A DNA stretch of 64,000 nucleotides from Prostheceraeus crozeri (taxonomy: Eukaryota; Platyhelminthes; Polycladida; Euryleptidae), in NCBI GenBank assembly GCA_907163375.1, contig CAJQUW010009026.1:124001-188000 (forward strand), given 5' to 3'. Below, in pieces: positions 23,698-35,269 of the stretch (positions are counted from its first letter, which is position 1; each line of letters starts with the position of its first letter). The notes below the pieces were generated by a model. That model ran no database searches, was not told the DNA's origin, and saw only the letters and a list, made by a program, of their open reading frames with translations. The position numbers and the translations under genes were made by a program.

Positions 23698-24784
23698 ATT
23701 AAAGATTTCATAATCATGCAATTCATCGCTCTATTATTTCATCGGAAAAGTTGTGTTAGCTGGTCCAAATTCAGGAATGACATGAGGAATCATCAAACAA
23801 GATAATTGCCATCTTCTTTAACTGGTTTTCCGACTAAAACTCATGAGACGAATGGACTTGATTGATCACGGAAGTTGACGAACGTGCGGGCCTACATTTG
23901 AAATTCCTTTCAATTCGATATTTGAAGACCTTCTCACCTAGGCCGAGAGTTTGAAGTGAGAATTACTTTTGGCAGCATGCACAGATTATATCAGTTTGAT
24001 TTGCGTCTCATTGAATATTATTCGTCAACGGTGTGTGTATATCGTCTTTAAATTGACAGGTCTTCAAAAAAGTCCATGTGAGAACCTTCAATTATCTTTT
24101 TTCTGCCATGTTGCATGGAATTACAATCAATCAATCGTGCGGAACAGACAATGGGGATGCAGAACAATGAATTAAAGATTATATAATTGGGAGGGGGGTC
24201 GACTGATAAGCCGGTTTGCAGGTTGGTGAGAAAACGTCAGGAGGAGAGAGAGGTTTGAGACATTTATTGATACTACTGCTGTTTCAATCAGCAGCAAGTA
24301 TTGAATGTTTTAGATTTTTATTTTAATGTCTAGTTCACCATCGGTCACGTTTATCTATAGATTACATCTCTCGCTTATGTGAAATGTGCTCAGGGCTGAC
24401 TTGATAGTCAGTTGGCGTGAACAGGACCGAAACGTGTAGCCTGTGACCAAATAGACAACATCGTCGAGCCGCGGTTTTCCCTCCGTTAACTTAGACAATG
24501 AAAAAAGAAGCCACGTATTCAATCTTTAAAGTATCTAGCATGTATTTAAAGTGAAGCATCATGCAGCAAGTACATTTCCAAACAGGACATTTTATCATAC
24601 ACGAGCATGACAGACAACTATACGTGCGTAAAATAAAATTTTGTATTAGCTTCGGATTCAATGTTAAGTAAAAGTGATTCCACATTTTAGAGAGATACAC
24701 AGAAGCTTTCAACTATTTACAAATTTGAGACTTAATAGTAAGCTGGAATTATATAGGCCATGTCTTTCCCCACGATATCAAAGT
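23698..24784. other. Non-coding stretch downstream of the first receptor gene
   Basis: No gene recognised. Around 24398-24450 the run GGGCTGACTTGATAGTCAG...GACCGAAACGTG is reminiscent of Penelope-like terminal sequence, but no coding part is adjacent. Confidence 0.3.
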
Positions 24785-24792
24785 ATTACATT

Positions 24793-25643
24793 CATAGAGT
24801 AGGGATATATAGGTAGAGTGTCGACTCAAACAAGTATCTGTATAAAGTGAACATTTTTAGATGAAAAGATTCAGTTTTTCGCGGAGATTGCGTTCCCGTG
24901 GTTCAAAAAATTATTTGAGCAGTTTTAAAAAAGTCAACATTTTGCCGATTTAAATACTACCGAGATGATTCCCCGTGACTCCCCGTTGTAAGTAGTATAA
25001 AGCAAGTTGGATGTCAAAAGGAATGAATATTTGCTAATGATCATCGCAACTAAGCGGAAATCAAGCTGATTATCAGGGGAATTTCATGAGCCGTATTATA
25101 ATGGAAGTCTTCTTGAAAAAGTCGCGATATTATTCGTGCTTTCTTGGCTGAAATTTCAAGTTTCTAATTCATTTTTCACCGGCTTGATTTTATGATTCAG
25201 CAAATTCATGTTTCATTTCTTGAATCTGAATATGTGGACCCATTTACATCTTTCAAAGTTAATTCAAATCATTGTCTTTGAATCTGTGATTTTGCCATGC
25301 CAGTGGCATCTGTTACCTGATCACGCTTAAGAAGATTCTCTTGAGGTTCAGCAGGAAAGCAATAGCGCAGGTCATCGAGATGCCAATTTAACAAACATAG
25401 CCTCACCAAGGATGTCAGACACGGACTATCTGTAAAATGATATCATTTCCTTCTGCTTTATGCTATCATGATCAGTCAAATCCGTTGTAATTTCTAGAAA
25501 ACTGCATAAATGCGCATATCTCACATTTAGAAACAATTCCGACTGTATCTCCTTTGAGTTCATTTAATAAATTCGAAAGTGTATACACATTGGGGATTTA
25601 ATAAATGCGGAGTTACCACTCTACCTAATATATCTACTCTATG
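24793..25643 (+). mobile_element. Short DNA transposon, family A copy 1, at a receptor stop codon
   Basis: The element begins CATAGAGTAGGGATATATAG and ends TATATCTACTCTATG, giving imperfect inverted repeats of about 35 bp. A perfect 8-bp duplication ATTACATT flanks it (24785-24792 and 25644-25651). The duplicated site contains the TAA stop of the receptor gene on the opposite strand. There is no transposase frame. The 8-bp duplication points to the hAT or P superfamily. Confidence 0.92.
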
Positions 25644-25644
25644 A

Positions 25645-27960
25645 TTACATTGAAAGATGATTACCTGAGACATACATTTCAATTGCACAGATAATGCCCG
25701 CTACAATATAGAAAATCGCTAAAATTATAAATACACCCGCAGTATAATTCAATGTAAACATGTAATCTGCGTCTGCAAATGATGAACTCGGTGCACAGCT
25801 TGTTGGTATTATTTTGTTGAACCAATGCGTGATAAATTGAGTAAAAAGGCCATTCTCGTTCATCCTATTCATGTAAAAGTCGAAAGCGTCTTTATATGGA
25901 GAATCTTTTGGTAATGCAAAAGCTAAAACATTGCCCTTATTAAATGATTCCGGTACCAATGAAAGTTTCTTACAATTCATTCGAACCATGAATTCAATTC
26001 TTGTTGAGTCACCAATTAAAGCCCATACTCCGCCATCTGACATTTTCGCCATTTCAAGGGCTTCAGAATATGAGGTAGGTTTCGATTTAGGTAACATAGT
26101 ATTGATTTTTTTGAATACTGAGTCATTACTATAGCCGAACAAATTCACGAGACTTGAACCTTTTACTACCAATGGTCTAACTTCATCCTGTTGAGATAGA
26201 TCGGAGAGACTTTTAATGGATCTACCCTTTGGAGGAAGCGTAACATAGGTGATGAAGCTAGACGTATAGCTGTTGATGACTATTATCGAAAATAACCACC
26301 AGGATACAGTGAGAACACGACTTGAATTGGCTAATGGATAGAAATCCTGACCTTGCTCAAGGATAGTTTGAAACGAGTTCCATAAGTTATTTGCAATTGA
26401 TATTTCACCTCGAATCCTGTTTTTAAAGTGCAAATTCCAAGCACTTATCGGACTCAAAAGAGAAGCAAATCCTATACAGATTCCTGCAATGATTATCATG
26501 AAGAATATCATTAACCATGCTTGCCACTCATAGGGTGTTAGAAAGGCGAACATATTGGGCCGAGTTGATTTTTTCCTAATTAAAAGGCGATATGGTTCAC
26601 TTTTGAAAGGGAATGTAAAATCAACGACCTTAGAACGCGCGAAACCAACAGTGAGGGCAGCTGCTGAGATTGATACCTCTTTTCTCATTGCCATGCCAAC
26701 AAGGCCAGACCATTTTCCAGTCTCCTTATCTAAGGAACCATACTCATTATCAACAGACAGAATATAGCATGCCCTAAATTTCAAACGTTTTTCGAGATGG
26801 TTGATAATGTCATTTATTATCCCTTCAGTACCAATGCAGGTCTCATTTTCATGTCTCCAATTCTTATTGGTCAACAATGTGAAGGGTGGATAGCTGATAA
26901 CTCCAACGTATAATATTTTGCCACCAAAGTCAACAAATCTGTTCGGAAAAATGTGATGTTGTTGTTTCAACGGTCCAACATTCTCATCATAGATTGCAAC
27001 GGTTTTCCAGAATGTTTTCAAAACTTGTGACCTATTCGATAAATGAATTGTCAGCAATGATTGAAAGGTCACGTTAATAATTTGGGATGTAAGTGATGGA
27101 TGATTTTCAATAAGAGATTGAACTGATCTGAAACAATTCGAGTCACAGTGATCACATTTGCTAATTGTTGTCTGCAGTTGTGTTCGGAGCCTAGAAATTT
27201 TCTCATAAGACAGAGAACTGATGATGATACCAACATTGGAGAATGGCGGCAAATGTTGCAGTAGATTAGTTGATGTGATCTGGTCTGACAATTGCATGAG
27301 CCAATAGAAACGCTGACTAAGTAGGCCTCCATCAGCACCGGATTCCTTGGCCAATTCAATTAATTGAAACAACGTCACATCATCACAAATTGCAAAGAAA
27401 TGTCGATATTTTCGACTGTCTCTTGCAATCCATTCAAGAGACCGATTCAGACTCGAAATGTCTGTTAGATCAAAGGAACGCACATGCATGGTTATAAACG
27501 AAACACCAATTATGGCGAGTCTCGATGTGAAAGACGTGAGATCAGCACGAGTCCACGGAGTATCATCATTGAAGAAAATAACTAATGTTTGAATTTGAAG
27601 TTGTCGCACGACTCTCATCAACGTGTCAGCGGTCATTTTGGATGAATCAATACTAGAGATGCCGACACATGTATAACAGGAGTCTGTACATTGTTCAGGG
27701 GTGCAAATATGAAGCCCACTATTGGATTTATTGTATTGAAAAATAGTCGAGATCGTTGTAGGCAATGAATTTGAGATAGTACCTTGAAATCCTGGTGCAG
27801 AGGTGTTGGAAACTGTTCCCACGGTCTTGATCATTGATTGAATAACATCACCAGGGTTATTAGAATGCTCAAGAATGCGAAGATCGTAGTTGCAAGCATC
27901 TTGTTGAGCGAATAAGGAAACGATAAGCAGACAGTTGCGAAGATCAAACGCCAAGTGCAT
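25645..27960 (-). CDS. Ionotropic glutamate receptor-like channel subunit, copy 1
   Basis: This is a 771-residue single-exon gene. The ATG at 27960 starts a signal peptide (MHLAFDLRNCLLIVSLFAQQ); the frame is open a few codons upstream but without ATG. Residues ~25-345 are a cysteine-rich extracellular region. Ligand-binding lobe S1 follows (KILYVGVISYPPF ~348; ALTVGFARSKVVDF with the ligand-contact arginine ~441). Then come M1 (~478-498), a pore loop EQGQDFYPLANSSR (~535-548) and M3 ending SYTSSFITYVT, in place of the canonical SYTANLAAF. Lobe S2 (VVKGSSLVNL; ALIGDST with the acidic contact ~651) and M4 (~739-763) complete the subunit. The binding residues are kept while the gate is divergent, as in ionotropic receptors (IRs), so a chemosensory or neuronal cation channel is likely; the ligand is unknown. 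A family-A element begins right after the stop codon. Confidence 0.88.
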   Translation of the reverse strand: MHLAFDLRNCLLIVSLFAQQDACNYDLRILEHSNNPGDVIQSMIKTVGTVSNTSAPGFQGTISNSLPTTISTIFQYNKSNSGLHICTPEQCTDSCYTCVGISSIDSSKMTADTLMRVVRQLQIQTLVIFFNDDTPWTRADLTSFTSRLAIIGVSFITMHVRSFDLTDISSLNRSLEWIARDSRKYRHFFAICDDVTLFQLIELAKESGADGGLLSQRFYWLMQLSDQITSTNLLQHLPPFSNVGIIISSLSYEKISRLRTQLQTTISKCDHCDSNCFRSVQSLIENHPSLTSQIINVTFQSLLTIHLSNRSQVLKTFWKTVAIYDENVGPLKQQHHIFPNRFVDFGGKILYVGVISYPPFTLLTNKNWRHENETCIGTEGIINDIINHLEKRLKFRACYILSVDNEYGSLDKETGKWSGLVGMAMRKEVSISAAALTVGFARSKVVDFTFPFKSEPYRLLIRKKSTRPNMFAFLTPYEWQAWLMIFFMIIIAGICIGFASLLSPISAWNLHFKNRIRGEISIANNLWNSFQTILEQGQDFYPLANSSRVLTVSWWLFSIIVINSYTSSFITYVTLPPKGRSIKSLSDLSQQDEVRPLVVKGSSLVNLFGYSNDSVFKKINTMLPKSKPTSYSEALEMAKMSDGGVWALIGDSTRIEFMVRMNCKKLSLVPESFNKGNVLAFALPKDSPYKDAFDFYMNRMNENGLFTQFITHWFNKIIPTSCAPSSSFADADYMFTLNYTAGVFIILAIFYIVAGIICAIEMYVSGNHLSM

Positions 27961-28791
27961 ATCTAAAGTCGTCAGGATCACCAGCTTATCAATCAGCAAT
28001 CAATGTATTAATTCTTCTTGCTTGAGTTACTTTGATGTATATAATTCACTAGTCCAGATGCAATCGCTAATTCATTCTCCTATAAGTTTGCACTGAAAAA
28101 CTGAAATTTTGAATTGCGATGACACGATATTATTCCGGCGTGCTTAGAGAAGAACTGCGAATAATCATACCGGTACATCAGATTGTTAATGGATTTGCAA
28201 TAAATGAATTTATGCACGCGAATTCCCCACTAACATCAAAGAACCACTGACATTTATCAGTACACGATGATTTTGTCACTTAGTAACGAGCTCAATGTAG
28301 TACGCAAATATTTCAAAAAGTGCGCAATTTATTTGAATTGAGGGAGTCCCGATGGCTTTGAGTTATGTAATAAGCTGAAAAAATTGCCTAATTTGCTAAA
28401 CATTGTTATTCGCTGCCCGTATGTCTGTCATCGTTAATTCGAGCAAATCTCAAAATCGTGCGGTTTGCATGAAGTCTTTTACTTCTTCCCTCTATGTCTC
28501 GCCTTGGATCTTTAGTTTGAATCAATGGGAGTTTATTATTATTAGCAAATTACAAAATCATCGCATTTTTTCGATATCATTTCTTCTCATCTTGTGTTTG
28601 TAATCGTGACTGCGTAATGTGCTCATTGGATTGCACTTGTAAGGCAGCAGTAAAGAGATCATTCAATTAATTCATTAATTTAATGACATTGATTAAATCT
28701 CAGTGAGCCAAAGACAAGTGAGGCAATAGTTCTTTTGTCGATCCATGACTTGCTAGAGTTGCATGCAAATGCGTAGAATACACCTATCATC
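27961..28791. other. Upstream flank of receptor copy 1
   Basis: The first ~50 bp upstream of the ATG (to about 28010) are nearly identical to the flank of receptor copy 2; beyond that the two diverge completely. This region should hold the promoter. No clear TATA box was identified. Confidence 0.4.
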
Positions 28792-29398
28792 ACAGAATTA
28801 AATATTTTGTTTATCTGCTTCGGTTTGCTAGAAGTGTGATTAATACGAAATCGCCGGCACATCGCGGAACTTATTAAGTGGGCAAAAGAGGAATTCCTAA
28901 TACCTTACAGAGATAGGAAAAAAGTTGTGCGTCGCTTGCGGATTAATGTGAGTTCCAGCAAAGTGCTTCGATTGACAAAATTCCTTCAGAGTCGAAGAAT
29001 TCAGATCATTGCGCACAAGTTTTCTCCATAATGTTGGCCCTTCCGATTATTATTAAAAAAAGTAGCATGCGCACGAAAATTAGTTCACTTGATGATTCCA
29101 CATCCTCTCCTCGGTATTTCTCACTGTATAGTGCATACACTGAATCGAATGTTAGCCAAGACAGCGATGTGTGTTTTGGTATGTGCGAAGTGATATCACA
29201 GCACGCACGCATCCCTTACTGGCTCTGTTGTCCTCTGCTGACAGCTTATGGTTTGCCATTTCCAATAGCAAGTGATACACGAATTATCCATTCGAGAAGG
29301 AGCAAGTTGTCCAATTCTGTGCCATTTCGATATTGAGGTTACATATAACCCTTCCTTTCTAGGAAACCGAAGCGCACGCAGATGAATCTAATTCTGTG
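28792..29398 (+). mobile_element. Short DNA transposon, family B copy 2
   Basis: It starts CACAGAATTA and ends TCTAATTCTGTG. The 8-bp flanks CCTATCAT and GCCATCAT match at six positions, consistent with an aged 8-bp duplication. The interior shares GAAGAATTCAGATCATTGCG and the TTACAGAGATAGGAAAAA block with the other family-B copies. Confidence 0.82.
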
Positions 29399-31597
29399 GC
29401 CATCATGAAACAGTCGACACTGAAATCGGACGCCGGTGGAACCGGCCATTGTGAAATTTTTTGTTGCACTCTTGAACGAACTTAGCAAGATGATGTGTCG
29501 AGTGGCAAATATTTTTGAGTTGACAGCAAAGCACACCCTTCTTAAAATCGTAGAATTAATGGGTCATGCTGCAGAATATCCTTTGGAAATTCTTGGAAGT
29601 TCTGGTTTAGAAAAATGTTCAACGTTGCATATGAATATTGTAAATATTGTATGTACATGTAACTATCTAATTGGTAAAAGCCAAAGCGGTGTATTATTGG
29701 TGTTGCAATCTCCGTATCAGTTATCGCATTATTTCAATGAGAACAGAAGACAAAAAGTCTATTACTTCAATTATTTGAAAAATGGTTATTAACAACAAAA
29801 TCATATTACCTGAAATTATTTGCATCACTGACACTTGGCTACATTCTTACAGAATCAGTTATCGTCAAAAGTTCTCATGAATTCAGAAAAGATTGTCCAA
29901 GATCGTATTGATAGTGGTGTGACTATTTTTGTGTCATGTGATATTCTTGTCACTTATATTAATATTATTAATTTGATGATAAGGGCGTTGGTGCGTGACA
30001 TAATTAATGTCCTTTTTTTACATGCTTTTGTCTGCATGTAATCAGCCACAGCTGTCCAGATTTGAATAAATGCCTATTATCATTGATTTTGTCATCATTA
30101 TGGTCGGTGTCTGCATCCGCCAAGGTTTTCACGACGCCAACACCGCAGTCCTGGAAATTAATTAATTTCACAGAATTCTATTTGAACTTATTAATTGAAA
30201 TGCATCTAAAAAGTTTTCAGTTGGATAGTGCACCTGCTCACCTCAGATACATCTAAATATTTACGAGGAACAAACCATTTCATGCTTTCACTACCAAATA
30301 TTAATTAGCTCATGCCGTTTTCATGAACACAATAGGTTCCTAGTATTTCTTAAGTTCGTTTTTCAACAGAGCTTCTATGCTAGCTGAACTATGCTCTTTG
30401 AATTCTCGAATTTTATTTTGTTGCTTTTTAAGAAGTTCGAAACACTAAATGTGAACTTTACTACACGTAAATTCGAATCACAGGTGAAATCAATCACCGG
30501 TGTAAAAAATAGTTTTCAATAGTAGCAATAATAGTACATGTAAGTAAAACTATGCTCCTAACTGCATAAAGCATGCTTCGATATCTTGATGTAGACAATC
30601 TTTCCTTACATTTTGTCAAGATATTCCATTCTCCCAATCAAAATTTGCGCACCTCGGTTTGAATTCAAGCGCATAGGTAATTTCTTTATTTACTTCGATG
30701 ATGTGTACCTTCCGCAAGCGTTGTAAAGAAAGTGCTTGCTGTCTTGAACACTTGAACACAGCGAAATGTCAGAAAATGAAGCTCTGAAAAGATTGTAAAG
30801 TCAATTTTTCATTGACTTGGCAAGTGAAATGGAAGATAAACACAGATGCATTGACGTTCAGACGCTCAGAATGATGTTTCCTGGTGCGCGCAGGATCAGA
30901 TTCAAATAATTTATGACAAATGGGGTAACTTTAAATACAATGACTAACTTGGGGTAACTTGGCATAATTCAGCTCATCAGTGTCATCGATGGTAATTCTC
31001 TCTTTCCTTCCCTGTTTTCAACTACGTAATCGTCTCAGGCAGAAGTGGTATGAGATGAATACGAAAAATGTAGACTAGCACTCAATCTCTGGTTTCCATT
31101 GCATTTGACTACACAGATAGTTCATGGAATAAAGCAATATTTTTGAATAAAAACCTGCTTCCGGGAAGATCGAATGAGAAGAAAATTGGAAGAGGAACCT
31201 ATGTCATGATGTTGGAAAGCTAATGAAAACTAACAAGGGACAGGATAAGAGAGGAAAAGTGGACGAAGGAATTCACCTGGCTCTGATCTGTCCAACGCTG
31301 CCGCAGCTAATACTGAGGTGAAATGGAGGTTTAAATGAGCACAAGCTAATCTTATTTTTTTTATTTATCGTTTATTTGTTTTGACTTACATGTATGTTAT
31401 TTATGGTAATTAAATGACTTCATCTTCGAACATTTGAATTGTCTATTCTTGCAATTCTTTATAGGTGATTTACAATTTCTGTACTTATGAATGCTTCGCA
31501 TGATTTTCATTCAACGAATATAAACACATTTCTGTTGCATTCCATTCTACAACGTCTGCGACATGCATCAAGATTGTCAGGAACTATTAACTTTAGA
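29399..31597. other. Spacer between the two receptor genes
   Basis: The longest open frame is 29436-29792 (+, 118 codons), with no recognisable domain. A GGGGTAACTT motif occurs twice near 30923-30959. Several TTTATT runs around 31353-31376 could serve as polyadenylation signals for receptor copy 2 on the minus strand. No gene is supported. Confidence 0.35.
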
Positions 31598-33922
31598 TTA
31601 GAGGTCGAAATTTCTGTCACGCATGCCACTGACAGACTTCTCAATTCCAAAGATAATGCCGGCTATAACATAGAATACAATTGAACATAAAAAGACACCA
31701 GCAATATGATGAAGAGTGAATGTATAACCTGCTTTTGTAAATGCCGTTTCCACAGGACAACGGGTTGGTATTATGTTGTTAAACCAATATTTGATAGAAT
31801 GAGTGACAAGTCCTGTATTAGTCATCCTCCTCATGTAATAGTTGACGGCATCTTGATATGGGGAATTTTTCGGTAATGCGAAGCCCAAGACATTGTCTTT
31901 GTTAAATAATTCGGGCAATAGTGAAAGATTCTTACAATTCATTCGAACCATTAAAAGAACTCTGGTTGAATCTCCGATGAATGCCCAATCGCCACCATCT
32001 GAAGTTTGCACCATTTCGAGTGCTCTAGAAAAGGATGTTGGTTTCGATTTGGGCAACATAGCATTGATTTTCTTGAAAACGGAGTAATTGCTGTTCTTCA
32101 AAAGTTGAACGAGACTTGTTCCTTTTACTACTAATGGTCTGACTACATCCTGTTGAGACATCTCGAAGATACTGTTGATAGTTTTGCCTTTTGGAGGAAT
32201 CGTGACATGAGTGATGAAAACTGATGTGTAGGTATTTATGATTATAATGGAAAATATCCACAAAGAAACAGTGCCTACACGACTTGAATATGCTAATGGG
32301 GAGAATTCCTGACCTTGCTCAATAATGGTTCCAAAAGAGTTCCATACGTTGCCTGTTAACGAAATTTCATCACGAATTCTGTTTTTGGATTGCAAGTTCC
32401 ATGCACTGAAAGGACTCAAGCGAGATGCGATTGCAATACAAAGGCCGGAGATGATTGTCACTACTATTAACATTAACCACGTTTGCCACTCAAATGGCAT
32501 CACGAAACTAAATATATTTGGTCTTGTTGATACTTTTCTCATCATAATGTAATAAGGTTCGCTCTTGAAAGGATGTGTAAAATCAACGACTTTCGCCCGA
32601 GCGAAATCCATGGTGAGAGCAGTTGCGGAGATTGATACCTCTTTTCTCATTGCCATACCTACAAGGCCAGTCCATCGTCCTGTCGTCTCATTGAGCTCTC
32701 CGAACTCACCATCAAAAGACAGAATATAACATGCCCTGAATTTCAATCGTTTTTCGAGAATCTTTATCATGTCATTTATTATCCCTTCAATACCAATGCA
32801 TGTCACATTTTCGTGTCTCCAATTCTTATTGGTCAATAATGTGAACGGTGGATAATTCAAAATTCCAACTAGTAATATTTTGCCACCAAAGTCAACAAAT
32901 TGATTAGGAAAAATATTATTCAATTGTTTCGACGTCCTATTATCCTCATCATATATCGTAACGGTTTTCCAAACGGTTTCCGAAACCTCTGTCTTAGTTG
33001 GCGATTCAATGGTATGCGTTGACTGAAAGGTCACATTAATCAATTGAGACAAAAGCATTGGATCGCTAGTCAATGAAGATTGAACTGATCTGAAACAATT
33101 CGAGTCACAGTGATCACATTTGCTAATTGTTGTCCGCAGATGTGTTCGGAGCCTAGAAATTTTCTCATAAGACAGAGAACTGATGATGATGCCAACATTG
33201 GAGAATGGCGGTAAATGTTGCAATAGATTAGTTGATGTGATCTGATCTGACAATTGCATGAGCCAATAGAAACGCTGACTAAGTAGGCCTCCATCAGCAC
33301 CGGATTCCTTGGCCAATTCAATTAATTGAAACAACGTCACATCATCACAAATTGCAAAGAAATGTCGATATTTTCGACTGTCTCTTGCAATCCATTCAAG
33401 AGACCGATTCAGACTCGAAACATCTGTTAAATCAAAGGAACGCACATGCATGGTTATAAACGAAACACCAATTATGGCGAGTCTCGATGTGAAAGACGTG
33501 AGATCAGCACGAGTCCACGGAGTGTCATCATTGAAGAAAATAACTAATGTTTGAATTCGAAGTTGTCGCACGACTCTCATCAACGTGTCAGCGGTCATTT
33601 TGGATGAATCAATACTAGAGATGCCGACACATATGTGACAGGAGTCTGTACATTGTTCAGGGGTGCAAATATGAAGCCCACTATTGGATTTATTGTATTG
33701 AAAGATAGTCGAGATCGTTATAGGCAATGAAGTTGAGATAGTACCTTGAAATCCGGGTGCAGAGGTGTTGGAAACTGTTCCCATGGTCTTAATCATTGAT
33801 TGAATAACATCACCAGAGTTATTAGAATGCTCAAGAATGCGAAGATCGTAGTTGCAAGCATCTTGTTGAGCGAATAAGGAAACGATAAGCAGACAGTTGC
33901 GAAGATCAAACACCAAGTGCAT
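31598..33922 (-). CDS. Ionotropic glutamate receptor-like channel subunit, copy 2
   Basis: This is a 774-residue single-exon paralogue of the gene at 25645-27960, same strand, starting at the equivalent ATG (MHLVFDLRN). The first ~285 residues differ from copy 1 at only about a dozen positions. From FRSVQSS onward the two differ at many positions while all domain landmarks stay. These are KILLVGILNYPPF (S1), ALTMDFARAKVVDF (binding arginine), M1 around FEWQTWLMLIVV, pore EQGQEFSPLAYSSR, M3 ending TYTSVFITHVT, AFIGDST (acidic contact) and M4 HIAGVFLCSIVFYVIAGI. Both genes appear intact. The pair probably arose by tandem duplication; the even N-terminal identity suggests later gene conversion. 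Divergence in S1, S2 and M4 could reflect different ligands or gating. Confidence 0.88.
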   Translation of the reverse strand: MHLVFDLRNCLLIVSLFAQQDACNYDLRILEHSNNSGDVIQSMIKTMGTVSNTSAPGFQGTISTSLPITISTIFQYNKSNSGLHICTPEQCTDSCHICVGISSIDSSKMTADTLMRVVRQLRIQTLVIFFNDDTPWTRADLTSFTSRLAIIGVSFITMHVRSFDLTDVSSLNRSLEWIARDSRKYRHFFAICDDVTLFQLIELAKESGADGGLLSQRFYWLMQLSDQITSTNLLQHLPPFSNVGIIISSLSYEKISRLRTHLRTTISKCDHCDSNCFRSVQSSLTSDPMLLSQLINVTFQSTHTIESPTKTEVSETVWKTVTIYDEDNRTSKQLNNIFPNQFVDFGGKILLVGILNYPPFTLLTNKNWRHENVTCIGIEGIINDMIKILEKRLKFRACYILSFDGEFGELNETTGRWTGLVGMAMRKEVSISATALTMDFARAKVVDFTHPFKSEPYYIMMRKVSTRPNIFSFVMPFEWQTWLMLIVVTIISGLCIAIASRLSPFSAWNLQSKNRIRDEISLTGNVWNSFGTIIEQGQEFSPLAYSSRVGTVSLWIFSIIIINTYTSVFITHVTIPPKGKTINSIFEMSQQDVVRPLVVKGTSLVQLLKNSNYSVFKKINAMLPKSKPTSFSRALEMVQTSDGGDWAFIGDSTRVLLMVRMNCKNLSLLPELFNKDNVLGFALPKNSPYQDAVNYYMRRMTNTGLVTHSIKYWFNNIIPTRCPVETAFTKAGYTFTLHHIAGVFLCSIVFYVIAGIIFGIEKSVSGMRDRNFDL

Positions 33923-34764
33923 ATCTAAAGTCGTCAGGATCACCAGCTTATCAATCAGCTATCAATGTATCAATTGTAGAAGTTTGCCGAGTTTTCACGA
34001 TACTTAACTTTTCCTCTGCAGCAGTTTCATAAATCATTTAGTGACAATTGACTGGCAATTTCAAAGAAACAATGAAACCACTGATTTCAGAAATAGATAG
34101 CGCAGTCTGATATTTAAAGAGCGCAATCACTATAAATGCTTGAATGGTAGATTTTTTGAGTTTGAAGTTGTAGCACTGACTTGAACTCCCTGGAATTAAG
34201 TGCTGGGAATAATAGGTTCATCACTTAGTAACGCACTTGATGCCATTTCCTTCTGATATTATATTTTTTCATGGTGTGAGTGCTGAGAAGATTTGAACTG
34301 CGGTTACCTTTATAACATAACATTATAAAAGCAATTTGGTGTACTTAAAGCTTTGACTAACAATTCATGATGACGAAATACTTTCAGAAGAGAAAATTGC
34401 AGTGAAATTATATCGAGAGCTTTCAATTTTGTTCGTTATTAGCTCTTCTGATGATTGCTGTTTAGACAATATTCCAATCATTTATTTCACATTTGCACCG
34501 CGAACTCAGACAGGACGTGAGCGGTCGGTGTCAATGGTTTACATGATCAGGCAAGTGTTTTTTTATTAAAAGCCACTCACAGGTTAATCAACTAATTTTA
34601 TGATAGGGAAGCAGGTAGATGTGGAGGCGGGCTCTCTGCCCGCAGGTGGGTGAGATCTTTCTGCTAGGAGGCGGAGACAAAGGCGGGTTTCTGCCGGAGA
34701 CGGAAGGTTCCTTTCCTTGATGTATGAAGACCCGCATGTGTTCCTACAAGGACAATCATGGGAC
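33923..34764. other. Upstream flank of receptor copy 2
   Basis: About 50 bp next to the ATG resemble the flank of copy 1, then the sequences part. No other feature recognised. Confidence 0.35.
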
Positions 34765-35269
34765 CACAGAATTAGATTGTTTAACCGTGTCACTTTGCTA
34801 GAAGTGCAAACTGATTCAAACAGATGGCACATGCAGGAACTTAATAAGTGGGCAAAAAGAAATTTTTAATACCTTACAGAGATAGGAAAAATAGTCGTGC
34901 GTCGCCTGCGTATTGCTCTGAATTCCTTCAAAATGCTCCGATCGCCACGACTTCTTCAGATTCGAAGAATTCAGATCATTGCGCAAAAGTTTTCTCGATA
35001 ATGTTGGGCCCTCCGATCATTTTTAAAAAAGTTAGCAGGCGCATGAAAAAACGTTCACAAACTTCTCTGTAGAACTTGACATCGTCTGTGTCTCTTTGCT
35101 GTGTGATCCGGTTGATAACAGTCACTGAAACTTTGCAGAAATTGGCGTGTTTAATGTTGAACTGGCTGCTCATTGTTCGATTGCTATGGTATTTAGTCAG
35201 GAGATTGTGCCATTTCCAATGCTTCCCTTCTAGTCAATCAGAAGAAGAGACGACCTGTCTAATTCTGTA
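34765..35269 (+). mobile_element. Short DNA transposon, family B copy 3
   Basis: It starts CACAGAATTAGATTGTTT and ends TCTAATTCTGTA (last base altered). The flanks CATGGGAC (34757-34764) and CATGGGGC (35270-35277) match at seven of eight positions, which supports an 8-bp target duplication and fixes the family borders. Confidence 0.88.

Noticed and set aside
24398-24450. CTGACTTGATAGTCAG...CGAAACGTG as a hammerhead ribozyme
   Set aside because: Only part of the core is present, the spacing is wrong, and no stem I or cleavage site could be drawn.
27961-27999. Extension of receptor copy 1 upstream to 27999
   Set aside because: The frame is open but begins with TTG; the first ATG at 27960 starts a good signal peptide and aligns with the ATG of copy 2.
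29436-29792. 118-codon plus-strand open frame between the receptors
   Set aside because: No family resemblance, no clear exon borders, and biased toward residues expected by chance in this base composition.
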